Source of the DNA: Quisquiliibacterium sp036525975
Lineage (GTDB): Bacteria; Pseudomonadota; Gammaproteobacteria; Burkholderiales; Burkholderiaceae_E
Length of the DNA: 63,792 bases
Direction: 5' to 3'
Assembly (NCBI GenBank): GCA_036525975.1
Contig: DATCZK010000184.1
Coordinates: forward strand, 1 to 63,792
Position 1 is the first letter of the stretch. Every line of letters starts with the position of its first letter. A program made the position numbers and the translations under genes. Shown here in pieces: positions 17,144-25,085 of this stretch. The notes under the pieces are model-generated. The model had not been told where the DNA came from. It was given only the letters and a program-made list of their open reading frames with translations, and did not search any database.

Positions 17144-17863
17144 ATGAGCACCCGGCCCACTTCGCCCAGCCCGATGCGCTACTTCGCGGTCGTGCCGGCC
17201 GCCGGCGTGGGGAGCCGCGTGGGCCGGGCGGTGCCCAAGCAGTTCCTGCCGCTGGCGGGGAGATCGGTGCTCGAGTGGACGGTGGGCACGCTGCTCGCCG
17301 CCGACTGGATCGAGCGGGTGCTGGTCGTGCTCGCCCCGGGCGACGAGCGGGCGCACGGCGTGCTCGACCGGGCGCTGGGCGAGCACGCGCGGCTGCGGCT
17401 CGCCGCGGTGGGCGGCGCCACCCGGCGCGACACGGTGCTCGCCGCGCTCGACGAGCTCGGCGCGTCGGCGCAGGACTTCGTGCTGGTGCACGACGCGGCG
17501 CGGCCGGGCCTGGGCGCGCTGGCGCTCGAACGCTTGCGTGCCGAGGTGGGCGCGCACGCGAGCGGCGGCCTGCTCGCCGTGGCGGTGGACGACACGGTGA
17601 AGAGCGCGAACGCCCGCCAGGAGGTGAGCGCAACGGTGTCCAGGGAAGGGCTCTGGCTTGCACAGACGCCGCAGATGTTCCGCTGCGCGCTGCTGCGCGA
17701 GGCGCTCGCGCGCCATCCCGAAGTGACCGACGAGGCCGGCGCGATGGAGGCCGAGGGGCACGCGGTGCGCCTGGTGCGCGGCGAGCGCGCCAACTTCAAG
17801 ATCACCACGGCGGAGGATCTCGCGATGATGGATGCCCTGCTGCGCAACCGGGAGAGCCCATGA
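17144..17863 (+). CDS. ispD: 2-C-methyl-D-erythritol 4-phosphate cytidylyltransferase IspD
   Basis: Product of 239 residues. It joins CTP and methylerythritol phosphate in the MEP route to isoprenoid units. The nucleotide-binding loop is PAAGVGSRVG with PKQFLPLAG after it; VHDAARPGL and LAQTPQMFR are further family motifs. ATG at 17144 has no ribosome site and lies only eight bases after the CTAGAAT box, so the message may be leaderless. The internal ATG at 17174 (MRYFAVVPAAG) is the alternative start. Its stop overlaps the ispF start (ATGA). Confidence 0.95.
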   Translation: MSTRPTSPSPMRYFAVVPAAGVGSRVGRAVPKQFLPLAGRSVLEWTVGTLLAADWIERVLVVLAPGDERAHGVLDRALGEHARLRLAAVGGATRRDTVLAALDELGASAQDFVLVHDAARPGLGALALERLRAEVGAHASGGLLAVAVDDTVKSANARQEVSATVSREGLWLAQTPQMFRCALLREALARHPEVTDEAGAMEAEGHAVRLVRGERANFKITTAEDLAMMDALLRNRESP

Positions 17864-18351
17864 GCGAAGTTCGAATCGGCCAGGGCTACGATGCGCACGC
17901 GCTGGTGCCGGGTCGCCGGCTGGTCTTGGGCGGTGTGGAGATCGCGCACCCTCTGGGCCTGCTCGGGCACTCGGACGCCGACGCGCTGCTGCACGCGATC
18001 ACCGACGCGCTGCTCGGGGCGGCGGCGCTGGGCGACATCGGCCGCCACTTTCCGGACAGCGACGAGCGCTGGCGCGGCGCGGACAGCCGGGCGCTGCTGC
18101 GGGCGACCGTGGAACTGATCGCGCGCGATGGCTGGACGATCGCCAACGTGGACTCGACCGTGGTGGCGCAGGCACCGCGTCTGGCGCCCTATCTCGAGGC
18201 GATGGCAAGCGCGATCGCCGGCGATCTCGGGGTCGAGCGCGGTCGCGTGAACGTGAAGGCCAAGACCACCGAACGGCTCGGTTTCGTTGGCCGGGGGGAG
18301 GGCGTGGAGGCGCAGGCGATCGTTCTGCTGCGCCGCGGCACGACGGGCTGA
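17860..18351 (+). CDS. ispF: 2-C-methyl-D-erythritol 2,4-cyclodiphosphate synthase IspF
   Basis: Product of 163 residues, close to the usual 155-165. It makes the cyclic diphosphate intermediate two steps after IspD. Metal ligands are in the N-terminal RIGQGYDAHAL and in GLLGHSDADALLHAI, and the C-terminal VNVKAKTTERLGFVGRGEG is the family signature. It is coupled to ispD by an ATGA overlap. The ispDF pair matches the common betaproteobacterial order. Confidence 0.96.
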   Translation: MSEVRIGQGYDAHALVPGRRLVLGGVEIAHPLGLLGHSDADALLHAITDALLGAAALGDIGRHFPDSDERWRGADSRALLRATVELIARDGWTIANVDSTVVAQAPRLAPYLEAMASAIAGDLGVERGRVNVKAKTTERLGFVGRGEGVEAQAIVLLRRGTTG

Positions 18352-18366
18352 TCGCGCACGCGCGCA

Positions 18367-18407
18367 TTGACCGACGTCAATACGTGGAGCGCCCGGACTG
18401 CTATAGT
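18367..18407 (+). promoter_or_regulatory. FNR/DNR-type box with -10 element before trpB2
   Basis: TTGACCGACGTCAA (18367-18380) is a perfect dyad of the CRP/FNR family form TTGAY-N4-RTCAA. A -10-like TATAGT lies at 18402-18407. A start at about 18415 puts the dyad centre at -41.5, the class II activation distance. No good -35 box is present, as expected when an activator replaces it. Leader to the ATG would be about 30 nt with a strong ribosome site. Confidence 0.65.
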
Positions 18408-18443
18408 CGGTTCGCTCAAACAGCGCAGCCACAGGAGGGGAAA

Positions 18444-19814
18444 ATGGGAGACACGCTCAAGTACTTGCTCGAAGAATCGCACATACCCAAACGCTGGTAC
18501 AACATCCAGGCAGATCTGCCCAGGCCCGCGCCGCCCGTGCTCCATCCGGGCACCCTGCAACCGGTCGGCCCCGACGATCTCGCGCCGCTGTTCCCGATGG
18601 CGCTGATCATGCAGGAGGTTACGACCGAGCGCGAGGTGGAGATCCCGGAGCCGGTGCGCGACATCTACCGCCTGTGGCGGCCCACGCCGCTGTACCGCGC
18701 GCGCGGCCTCGAAAAGGCGCTCGGAACGCCAGCCAAGATCTTCTACAAGTACGAGGGAGTGAGCCCGGCCGGGAGCCACAAGCCCAACACCGCGGGTGCG
18801 CAGGCCTTCTACAACAAGCAGGAAGGCATCAAGAAACTGAGCACCGAGACGGGCGCTGGCCAGTGGGGTTCGTCGCTCGCCTTCGCCGGAGCGCTGTTCG
18901 GGCTCGAGGTGCTGGTGTACCAGGTGCGCGTTTCCTACGACCAGAAGCCGTACCGTCGCGCGCTGATGGAAACCTACGGCGCGCGATGCCTGCCCTCGCC
19001 GTCGGACACCACGCAGTTCGGGCGCGCCGTGCTCGAGAAGGAGCCCAAGCACCCGGGAAGCCTCGGGATCGCGATCTCCGAGGCGGTGGAGGTCGCGGCC
19101 ACCAACAACGACACGAAGTACGCGCTGGGTTCGGTGCTCAACCACGTGCTCCTGCACCAGACCGTGATCGGCCAGGAGGCGATCGAGCAGCTGGCGATGG
19201 CCGACGCGTATCCCGACGTGATCGTCGGTTGCACCGGCGGCGGGTCGAACTTCGCCGGGATCGCTTTTCCGTTCATCGGCGCCGGATTGCGCGGCGGTGC
19301 CCGGCCCAGGATCGTGGCGGTGGAACCGGCGGCCTGCCCGTCGCTCACGCGCGGCAAGTACGCCTACGACTTCGGCGACACCGGCCACATGACGCCGCTC
19401 GCGAAGATGCACACGCTGGGCTCCACCTTCACGCCGCCGGGCTTCCACGCCGGCGGCCTGCGCTACCACGGCATGTCTCCGCTGCTCTCGCACATGAAGG
19501 AGCTGGGCCTGCTCGAGGCGGTTGCCTACCACCAGACCGAGTGCTTCACCGCCGGCGTGGCCTTCGCGCGTGCCGAGGGCATCGTCCCGGCGCCCGAGGC
19601 CAACCACGCGGTCAAGGGCGCGATCGAAGAGGCGCTGCGCTGCAAGCGCGAGGGCAAGGCGGAGACGATCCTGTTCAACCTCTGCGGGCACGGGCACTTC
19701 GACATGCAGGCCTACATCGACTACACGCAGGGCAAGCTCGTGGACCAGAACTACGACGAAGCCGAGCTCGCGATGGCCCTGGCCGGGTTGCCCAGCGTTC
19801 CCGAACCGGCTTGA
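18444..19814 (+). CDS. TrpB2-type tryptophan synthase beta-like PLP enzyme
   Basis: Product of 456 residues. TrpB2 enzymes condense indole and serine, usually without a TrpA partner. The PLP lysine is Lys113 in GSHKPNTA, and the phosphate-binding loop is GCTGGGSNF. Length and the N-terminal region (YNIQADLPRP, LYRARGLEKALGTPAKIFYKYEG) match TrpB2 rather than TrpB1. A strong AGGAGGGG site precedes ATG by three bases. No trpA or other trp gene is nearby. Proposed roles for TrpB2 in bacteria include indole salvage; here an FNR-like promoter suggests expression tied to low oxygen or nitric oxide. It is followed by a GNAT gene with a TTGA overlap. Confidence 0.9.
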   Translation: MGDTLKYLLEESHIPKRWYNIQADLPRPAPPVLHPGTLQPVGPDDLAPLFPMALIMQEVTTEREVEIPEPVRDIYRLWRPTPLYRARGLEKALGTPAKIFYKYEGVSPAGSHKPNTAGAQAFYNKQEGIKKLSTETGAGQWGSSLAFAGALFGLEVLVYQVRVSYDQKPYRRALMETYGARCLPSPSDTTQFGRAVLEKEPKHPGSLGIAISEAVEVAATNNDTKYALGSVLNHVLLHQTVIGQEAIEQLAMADAYPDVIVGCTGGGSNFAGIAFPFIGAGLRGGARPRIVAVEPAACPSLTRGKYAYDFGDTGHMTPLAKMHTLGSTFTPPGFHAGGLRYHGMSPLLSHMKELGLLEAVAYHQTECFTAGVAFARAEGIVPAPEANHAVKGAIEEALRCKREGKAETILFNLCGHGHFDMQAYIDYTQGKLVDQNYDEAELAMALAGLPSVPEPA

Positions 19815-20101
19815 CCGCGACGCAGTCCGCACAGGTAAGACACAACGTCGAGGCGCGGCGCTTCGAGGCCGAGGTGGACGGCCGGCTGTGCCGCGCCGAC
19901 TACCTGCTGGCGGGCGACACGATGCGGTTGATCCACACCGAGGTGCACCCCGCGCTCGAGGGGCGCGGGATCGCCTCGGCGCTGGTGCGCGCCGCGTTCG
20001 ACCACGCCGCCGCGAACGGCCTGAAGATCGCGCCGGCGTGCTCGTATGTGCGCGCGTGGGCGCGCAGGCACCCCGAACTGGGCCACCTGCTCGCCCGCTG
20101 A
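19811..20101 (+). CDS. Small GNAT-fold protein, YjdJ/NATD1-like
   Basis: Product of 96 residues. It resembles the very short acetyltransferase-fold proteins of the YjdJ/NATD1 group. These keep the acetyl-CoA loop (HTEVHPALEGRGIASALVRAA) and a C-terminal segment (VRAWARRHPEL) but lack much of the standard GNAT domain. The best start is a TTG at 19811 whose last bases overlap the trpB2 stop (TTGA); no separate ribosome site is seen. Substrate and even catalytic activity are unknown for this group. The gene probably depends on trpB2 for expression. Confidence 0.75.
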   Translation: MTATQSAQVRHNVEARRFEAEVDGRLCRADYLLAGDTMRLIHTEVHPALEGRGIASALVRAAFDHAAANGLKIAPACSYVRAWARRHPELGHLLAR

Positions 20102-20116
20102 TCGGCGCGCAGCGCC

Positions 20117-20701
20117 TCAGCGCAGGTCGGCCACCAGCGCGTCGCGCGTCGCCTGCGGCAGGCTCGGCACCGAGAAGCGGTAGTTCGGGTGATCGACGCC
20201 CACCCCGAGCGCGGCGCCGCCCTTGAGCGCCGCCGCCATCGGCTCGCCGAGTTCGAAGCGCAGGAAGTGCACGGCCGAAGTCTTTTCCTCGGTCTCGCGC
20301 TCGAGGTCCTCGTCGGCGATCGCGTAGACCTTCGGCATGCCCTGCACCTGCACCCAGACCTTGTCCTCGACGCCGATCAGGCGCGCGAGTTCGCGGCGGC
20401 GCTCGTCGGGGTCGCCGTACTCGATCATCATCGTGGCCTTGAGGTTGCGGCCGTCGGGTATCAGCGGGTTGTAGGTCTGCAGTTCGTGCTCGATGCCTTC
20501 CTCTTCGAAGATGCGCTCGATGCGAAGCATCTCCTGCACCTGGTAGCGGACGGTCTTTTCGTCCTCGAACAGCACCGTCAGGTGCTCGCCCAGCGCCACC
20601 TTGCGCAGCTTCTTGTGCGCGATCGCCTGCGCGCGCACGCCCGGGCGCGCCTTCGCGTAGGCCTCCAGTGTCATCAGCGAATCACGCGTGATCGTCGGCA
20701 T
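20117..20701 (-). CDS. DUF3501 family protein
   Basis: Product of 194 residues with the family start MPTITRDSLMTLEAYAKAR and the conserved middle (VLFEDEKTVRYQVQEMLRIER, TYNPLIPDG). No signal peptide, membrane helix or known catalytic motif is seen, so it is probably a soluble cytoplasmic protein. It is the last gene of a three-gene set, 39 bp after the Fe-S protein, with rubrerythrin first. The association suggests a part in peroxide or oxygen protection or in electron transfer to rubrerythrin, but no activity is established. Confidence 0.85.
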   Translation of the reverse strand: MPTITRDSLMTLEAYAKARPGVRAQAIAHKKLRKVALGEHLTVLFEDEKTVRYQVQEMLRIERIFEEEGIEHELQTYNPLIPDGRNLKATMMIEYGDPDERRRELARLIGVEDKVWVQVQGMPKVYAIADEDLERETEEKTSAVHFLRFELGEPMAAALKGGAALGVGVDHPNYRFSVPSLPQATRDALVADLR

Positions 20702-20740
20702 TGACCGTGTCCTTTACTCGCTAGTTCGAAACCGGCTGCC

Positions 20741-22096
20741 TCAGGCCAGCCCGTAGGCGATCCTGAGCAGCGTGATCGGGTGCTGCAGCCGCTCGGCGGG
20801 CGCGTGGCCCGCGAGCTCCATTCCCTGCGCGATGTGGTGCGCGCCGAGCTGGCAGTCGGACGCAACCCATTGCGGCTCGCCGCCCGGGTGCTCGTGCATC
20901 TGGCGAAACACCGGCCGGCCGATCTTGAGCGCCGTCTCGTGGAACTCCTTCTTCACGCCCCAGGTGCCCGCGTGGCCGGAGCAGCGCTCCACCGTGTGAA
21001 CCTCGGTGCCCGGCAGCATCTGAAGCAGCTCGCGCGTCTTCTGCCCGACGTTCTGCACGCGCAGGTGGCAGGCAACGTGATAGGAAACGCGCCCGAGCTC
21101 GCGCTTGAAGTCGGTGGCCAGCAGCCCGTCCTTGTGCCGCGCGACCAGGTACTCGAAGGGGTCGAACATCGCCGCCTTCACCTCCTGCACGTCGGGGTCG
21201 TCGGGGAACATCAGCGGGAGCTCCTGCTTGAACATCAGAGCGCACGACGGAATCGGCGCGACGATCGCCCAGCCCTCGCGCGCGAGCGCGGCCAGCTTCG
21301 GGATGTTCTTCGCCTTGAGCGCGGCCACCGCCTCGAGGTCGCCGAGCTCGAGCTTGGGCATGCCGCAGCACGCCTCCTTGTCCACGAGCGTGTACGGGAT
21401 CGCGTTGTGGTCCAGGACCTTCAGCAGGTCGTGGCCGATTCCCGGTTCGTTGTAGTTCACGTAGCAGGTGGAGAAGACCGCGACCTTTCCCGGCGTGCGC
21501 TCGCCGTCGCGCACCGGGTGCGGCGGCGACGCGGTCGCGTTGGGGCGGAACGTGCGCGGGGCGAAGTCGGGCAGCCACGCGCTGCGGTGCACGCCGGCCA
21601 CCTTCTCGCCGATCGCGCGCAGCGCGCTCGAGTTCTTCGCCGCGTTCACCGTCTGCACCACGATCGGGATCGTCGCGAGCTTGCCGTTGCGGTCTGTGGA
21701 CGAGAGCGCGCTGTCGCGCAGCCTGGTCGAGGTGCCCTTGCGAAACGCGATCGCCTTCGCGCGCAGCATCAGGTGGGGGAAGTCGACGTTCCACTCGTGC
21801 GGCGGCACGTACGGGCACTTCGTCATGTAGCAGACGTCGCACAGGTAGCACTGGTCGACCACCTTCATGTAATCGGCGCGGTCGACGCCGTCGACCTCCA
21901 TCGTGGAACTCTCGTCCACGAGGTCGAACAGCGTCGGGAACGCATTGCACAGGCTCACGCACCGCCGGCAGCCGTGGCAGATGTCGAACACGCGCTCGAG
22001 CTCGTCCTGGCACGCGGTCTCGTCGTAGAAGGCGGGGTTCTTCCAGTCGAGCGGGTGCCTGGTGGGGGCTTGGAGCGATCCTTCGCGGGTCGTCAT
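20741..22096 (-). CDS. GlpC/HdrD-like iron-sulfur protein
   Basis: Product of 451 residues. The N-terminal part has two 4Fe-4S motifs: CHGCRRCVSLC and CYLCDVCYMTKCP. The C-terminal half carries CCG-type domains like those of the GlpC and heterodisulfide reductase subunits. The first is intact (STCYVNYN ... ACCGMPKLELGD). In the second the CCG is CSG (RCSGHAGTWGVKKE). Such proteins pass electrons between membrane quinones or flavoproteins and soluble partners. ATG at 22096 follows GGAGG; the frame upstream of it is not conserved. Placed between rubrerythrin and DUF3501, it may be the electron donor for rubrerythrin. That role is inference. Confidence 0.85.
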   Translation of the reverse strand: MTTREGSLQAPTRHPLDWKNPAFYDETACQDELERVFDICHGCRRCVSLCNAFPTLFDLVDESSTMEVDGVDRADYMKVVDQCYLCDVCYMTKCPYVPPHEWNVDFPHLMLRAKAIAFRKGTSTRLRDSALSSTDRNGKLATIPIVVQTVNAAKNSSALRAIGEKVAGVHRSAWLPDFAPRTFRPNATASPPHPVRDGERTPGKVAVFSTCYVNYNEPGIGHDLLKVLDHNAIPYTLVDKEACCGMPKLELGDLEAVAALKAKNIPKLAALAREGWAIVAPIPSCALMFKQELPLMFPDDPDVQEVKAAMFDPFEYLVARHKDGLLATDFKRELGRVSYHVACHLRVQNVGQKTRELLQMLPGTEVHTVERCSGHAGTWGVKKEFHETALKIGRPVFRQMHEHPGGEPQWVASDCQLGAHHIAQGMELAGHAPAERLQHPITLLRIAYGLA

Positions 22097-22258
22097 GCGG
22101 AGCGTCCTCCGGGCAGGAAAGCAAAGGGGACAGGCCTGCGCTCCCCGGCGTTGCCGCCGACCGGGCGGGTCAGCTCGCAGCCGGGCGCGCACGCGGCGCG
22201 TTGCGCACCGCGTGCTGGGCGGGAACGCCGATCGGGCGCGCCTCGCCCCGTGGCGAGG

Positions 22259-22681
22259 TCAGGATCCGAGGGTCTCGAGGGCTTTCGCGAACTTGTTGGC
22301 ATGTGAGCGCTCGGCCTTGGCCAGCGTCTCGAACCAGTCGGCGATCTCGTCGAACTTCTCCTCGCGCGCCACCTTGGCCATGCCCGGGTACATGTCGGTG
22401 TACTCGTGCGTCTCGCCGGCGACGGCCGACTTGAGGTTGAGCGCGGAGCCCCCGATCGGAAGATCGGTGGCCGGGTCGCCGACTTCGGCGAGGTAGTCGA
22501 GGTGGCCGTGCGCGTGCCCCGTTTCGCCCTCGGCGGTGGCGCGGAACAACGAAGCCACGTCGGGCTGGCCTTCCACGTCGGCCTTGTTTGCGAAGTACAG
22601 GTAACGCCGATTGGCCTGGCTCTCGCCGGCGAACGCGGCCTTCAGGTTCTCGTGCGTCTTGGTTCCCTTGAGACTGGGCAT
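22259..22681 (-). CDS. Rubrerythrin, single-domain (no rubredoxin module)
   Basis: Product of 140 residues, a non-heme di-iron protein that reduces hydrogen peroxide. The four-helix di-iron ligands are visible as Glu in FAGESQANRRY, ExxH in GETGHAHGHL, the EYTDMYP helix and ExxH in KAERSHANKF. The C-terminal rubredoxin domain of classical rubrerythrins is absent, so electrons must come from another protein. ATG at 22681 follows TGGAGG by five bases. It is the promoter-proximal gene of the operon, with 162 bp to the Fe-S gene and an AT-rich control region upstream. Confidence 0.93.
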   Translation of the reverse strand: MPSLKGTKTHENLKAAFAGESQANRRYLYFANKADVEGQPDVASLFRATAEGETGHAHGHLDYLAEVGDPATDLPIGGSALNLKSAVAGETHEYTDMYPGMAKVAREEKFDEIADWFETLAKAERSHANKFAKALETLGS

Positions 22682-22810
22682 GTTGTCCTCCAGAATTCGA
22701 TTGAACACTCTGCGGCCCGCACCCCACGCGGCTGCGTTCCGCAAGCCTGGCGGTTGCCGCATCCGCGCCCAGCGCGCCGCGGCGACCGACAACTCAATGA
22801 TATTCCCCAC

Positions 22811-22858
22811 CGATTGAATTGGCCAATTGATCGTACATATGCGATTGATTGTCTTGGC
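22811..22858 (-). promoter_or_regulatory. AT-rich control region of the rubrerythrin operon
   Basis: A block of AT-rich sequence in an otherwise GC-rich window, between the histidine kinase stop and rubrerythrin. It contains the perfect 12-bp palindrome AATTGGCCAATT (22817-22828), flanked by TCAAT/ATTGA repeats, and a CAATCAATCG run. It is the likely promoter and operator, but the regulator is not identifiable. Confidence 0.45.
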
Positions 22859-24199
22859 CTATGACGCCTCGGCGCCCGGCAATTCCACGCGCACCGACAA
22901 CCCGCCCCCGTCGGCCCGCGCGAGCGTGCAGCTGCCGTGGTAGCGACGCGCGATGCGCTCGACGATCGCGAGGCCCAGCCCGCTCCCGCCGGCCTCGCCC
23001 CGCGCGTCGTCGAGCCGCGCGAACGGTCGCACGAGCCGCTCGAGCTGATCCTGCGCGACGCCCGGACCCCGATCCTCGACGAGAACCCGGAGGCCTCGCT
23101 CGCTGCGCTGGCAACGCACGGTCACCCGGGCCGGTTGCCCTGGCAGCCGGCCGTGGCGAAGCGCGTTCTCGAGCAGGTTGCCCAGGATCCGCGCGAGGTC
23201 GGTCGGGTCGCCGTGCCAGTGCAGGCCGGGCGCGACCTCGGCGGCGATCTCGAGCGCCCCCGACTCGACGGCGCTGCGGTACGCCGCGCGCACCGAGGCG
23301 AGGAGCGCCGCCACGTCGACGGGGTCGACTTCGGCGTGCCGCGTTTCCGCCGCGCGGGTCGCGCGGGCGTACTCGACGAACTTGCCCACCACCGCGTCGA
23401 TGCGCTCGATGTCAGCGCTCATCGAGGCCTTCTCGTCTTCGCCGAGCGGCGCCATCTCGATCTCCATGCGCAGCCGCGTGAGCGGGGTGCGGATGTCGTG
23501 CGATATGCCGGCGAGCGCCACCGCGCGATCGGCCTCGAGCGCGTCGATGTCGGCGGCCATGCGGTTGAACCTGCGGTTGACGTCGGCGATCTCGCTCGGG
23601 CCGGTCTCGGAGAGGCGATGCGAAGGCTCGCCGGCGCTGACCCGCCCGATCGCGTGGGCGAGCGCGGCGAGCGGGCGGTTCACCAGGCGGCTGATCGCGA
23701 TCGCACCCACGAGCGAGAGCGCGACCGCGAGCGAGGCCACGAGCAGCCAGGGCGTGGGCGCCTGGCGCGTCCAGCGCTCGATCGACATCGCCAGCCAGTA
23801 GGGGTCGCCGTCGATCTCGAAGCTCACCCAAAGGCCCGCTTCTCCGTTGAGCCTTCCGGCCAGCCGGGTGCCCGGGCCGAGGATCGTGCGCAGCCGCTGC
23901 TCGAGTCGCGCGGCGGCCTCGGCGTTGGGGAGAGGCTCGGCGCGCTCGCCCGCCTCCGGCACCGCGACGCGCACGCGCTCCTCGCGCGCGAGCTCGTCGA
24001 GCAGCGCGGTGCGCCGCTCGCCCTGCGAGCTCACGAGCGCCGATCGCGTGAGGTTGACGACCGACGCGATCTCCCAGGCGAGCTGCTGCTCGGGCGGCGC
24101 GCGGTCGAACACGCGCACGAGCTGCAGCGTGGCCGCGAGGCTGAACAGGATCAGCGCGGCCACGAGGCCGAAGGTGCGCCAGAACAGGCTGATTCGCAT
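22859..24199 (-). CDS. Sensor histidine kinase, EnvZ-like
   Basis: Product of 446 residues. Membrane helix one is about residues 9-29 and helix two about 151-171, enclosing a periplasmic sensor region of roughly 120 residues. A HAMP linker follows (RPLAALAHAIGRVSAGE), then the phosphoacceptor H-box GISHDIRTPLTRLR (His234). The HD-RTPLTRLR form is that of EnvZ. The ATP-binding domain has an N box (ILGNLLENALRHG), G1 (VEDRGPG) and G2 (GGSGLGLAIV). It is 43 bp downstream of its response regulator. The signal is unknown. Confidence 0.93.
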   Translation of the reverse strand: MRISLFWRTFGLVAALILFSLAATLQLVRVFDRAPPEQQLAWEIASVVNLTRSALVSSQGERRTALLDELAREERVRVAVPEAGERAEPLPNAEAAARLEQRLRTILGPGTRLAGRLNGEAGLWVSFEIDGDPYWLAMSIERWTRQAPTPWLLVASLAVALSLVGAIAISRLVNRPLAALAHAIGRVSAGEPSHRLSETGPSEIADVNRRFNRMAADIDALEADRAVALAGISHDIRTPLTRLRMEIEMAPLGEDEKASMSADIERIDAVVGKFVEYARATRAAETRHAEVDPVDVAALLASVRAAYRSAVESGALEIAAEVAPGLHWHGDPTDLARILGNLLENALRHGRLPGQPARVTVRCQRSERGLRVLVEDRGPGVAQDQLERLVRPFARLDDARGEAGGSGLGLAIVERIARRYHGSCTLARADGGGLSVRVELPGAEAS

Positions 24200-24242
24200 G
24201 CGGCGCGCTGGCCGGCGGGCGCGAAGCTTGGGTGAGCAGGCG

Positions 24243-24962
24243 CTAGGCGGCGTCGGGCACGAACACGTAGCCGACGCCCCAGACCGTCTGCAAATATTGC
24301 GGGTGCTGCGGATCCGTCTCGATCAGCTTGCGCAGACGCGAGATCTGCACGTCGAGGCTGCGATCGAAGGCCGAGTACTCGCGGCCGCGCGCGAGCAGCA
24401 TCAGCTTCTCGCGCGACAGCGGAACGCGCGGGTGCCTCGCGAACACCTTGAGCACGGCGAATTCGCCGCTGGTGAGCGGAACCGGCGCGCCCGAGCGCGC
24501 GAGCGTGCGCATCGCGAGGTCGAGCGTGAACGGGCCGAAGTGGAACTCGCCGCCCTCGGCGGTGGGCGCGCCCGGGGCCTCGGCCACGGGCTGGCGGCGC
24601 AGCACCGCGTGGATGCGCGCCAGCAGTTCGCGCGGGTTGAAGGGCTTGGCGAGATAGTCGTCGGCGCCCATCTCCAGGCCCACGATGCGGTCGACGTCGT
24701 CGCCCTTGGCGGTGAGCATGATCACCGGCGTCGTGTCGTTCGCGCCGCGCAGCCTGCGCACGATCGACAGCCCGTCCTCGCCGGGCATCATCAGGTCGAG
24801 GATGATCAGGTCGAAGGGCTGGCGCTGGATCAGCCGGTTCATCGCGGTGGCGTCGTGCGCGAGGCTCACCTCGAACTGGTTCTCGCTGAGGTAGCGGCGC
24901 AGCAGTTCGCGCAGCTTCGGGTCGTCGTCCACGACGAGCAGGTGGCGTTCGCGGGCTGTCAT
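24243..24962 (-). CDS. Response regulator, OmpR family
   Basis: Product of 239 residues. The receiver domain has acidic residues VDDD at 11-14, phosphoacceptor Asp56 in LILDLMMPGEDG, and conserved Thr and Lys in MLTAKGDD. The C-terminal winged-helix domain (LTSGEFAVLKVFARHPRVPLSRE; SRLRKLIE) is of the OmpR type. It forms an operon with the EnvZ-like kinase and is divergent from a small exported protein. TTAC repeats in the shared upstream region (25013-25041) are candidate binding sites, which could mean autoregulation. Confidence 0.94.
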   Translation of the reverse strand: MTARERHLLVVDDDPKLRELLRRYLSENQFEVSLAHDATAMNRLIQRQPFDLIILDLMMPGEDGLSIVRRLRGANDTTPVIMLTAKGDDVDRIVGLEMGADDYLAKPFNPRELLARIHAVLRRQPVAEAPGAPTAEGGEFHFGPFTLDLAMRTLARSGAPVPLTSGEFAVLKVFARHPRVPLSREKLMLLARGREYSAFDRSLDVQISRLRKLIETDPQHPQYLQTVWGVGYVFVPDAA

Positions 24963-25012
24963 GGGTGCGATGATACCGACGCGGGCATGGCGCTGGCGAG
25001 CGGGCCGCGCCC

Positions 25013-25041
25013 GCGCTTACCGATTGTTACAGCGCTTACCG
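25013..25041 (+). promoter_or_regulatory. Phased TTAC repeats, candidate OmpR-family site
   Basis: Two exact 10-bp repeats, GCGCTTACCG, start at 25013 and 25032, and GTTAC lies between them at 25026. The TTAC cores start at 25017, 25027 and 25036, about one helical turn apart, as in tandem OmpR-family sites. They lie 33 bp upstream of the -10-like box of the small exported protein. Confidence 0.4.
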
Positions 25042-25072
25042 GCAGGCGCGTTTCGCTCGCCGCTGCCCGGCC

Positions 25073-25079
25073 CTAGAAT
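25073..25079 (+). promoter_or_regulatory. CTAGAAT -10-like box, six bases before ATG
   Basis: TAGAAT at 25074-25079 would start transcription at or within a base or two of the ATG at 25086, giving a leaderless message. The -35 position is weak (TTTCGC), which fits a need for an activator at the TTAC repeats. Confidence 0.45.
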
Positions 25080-25085
25080 GCCGCC

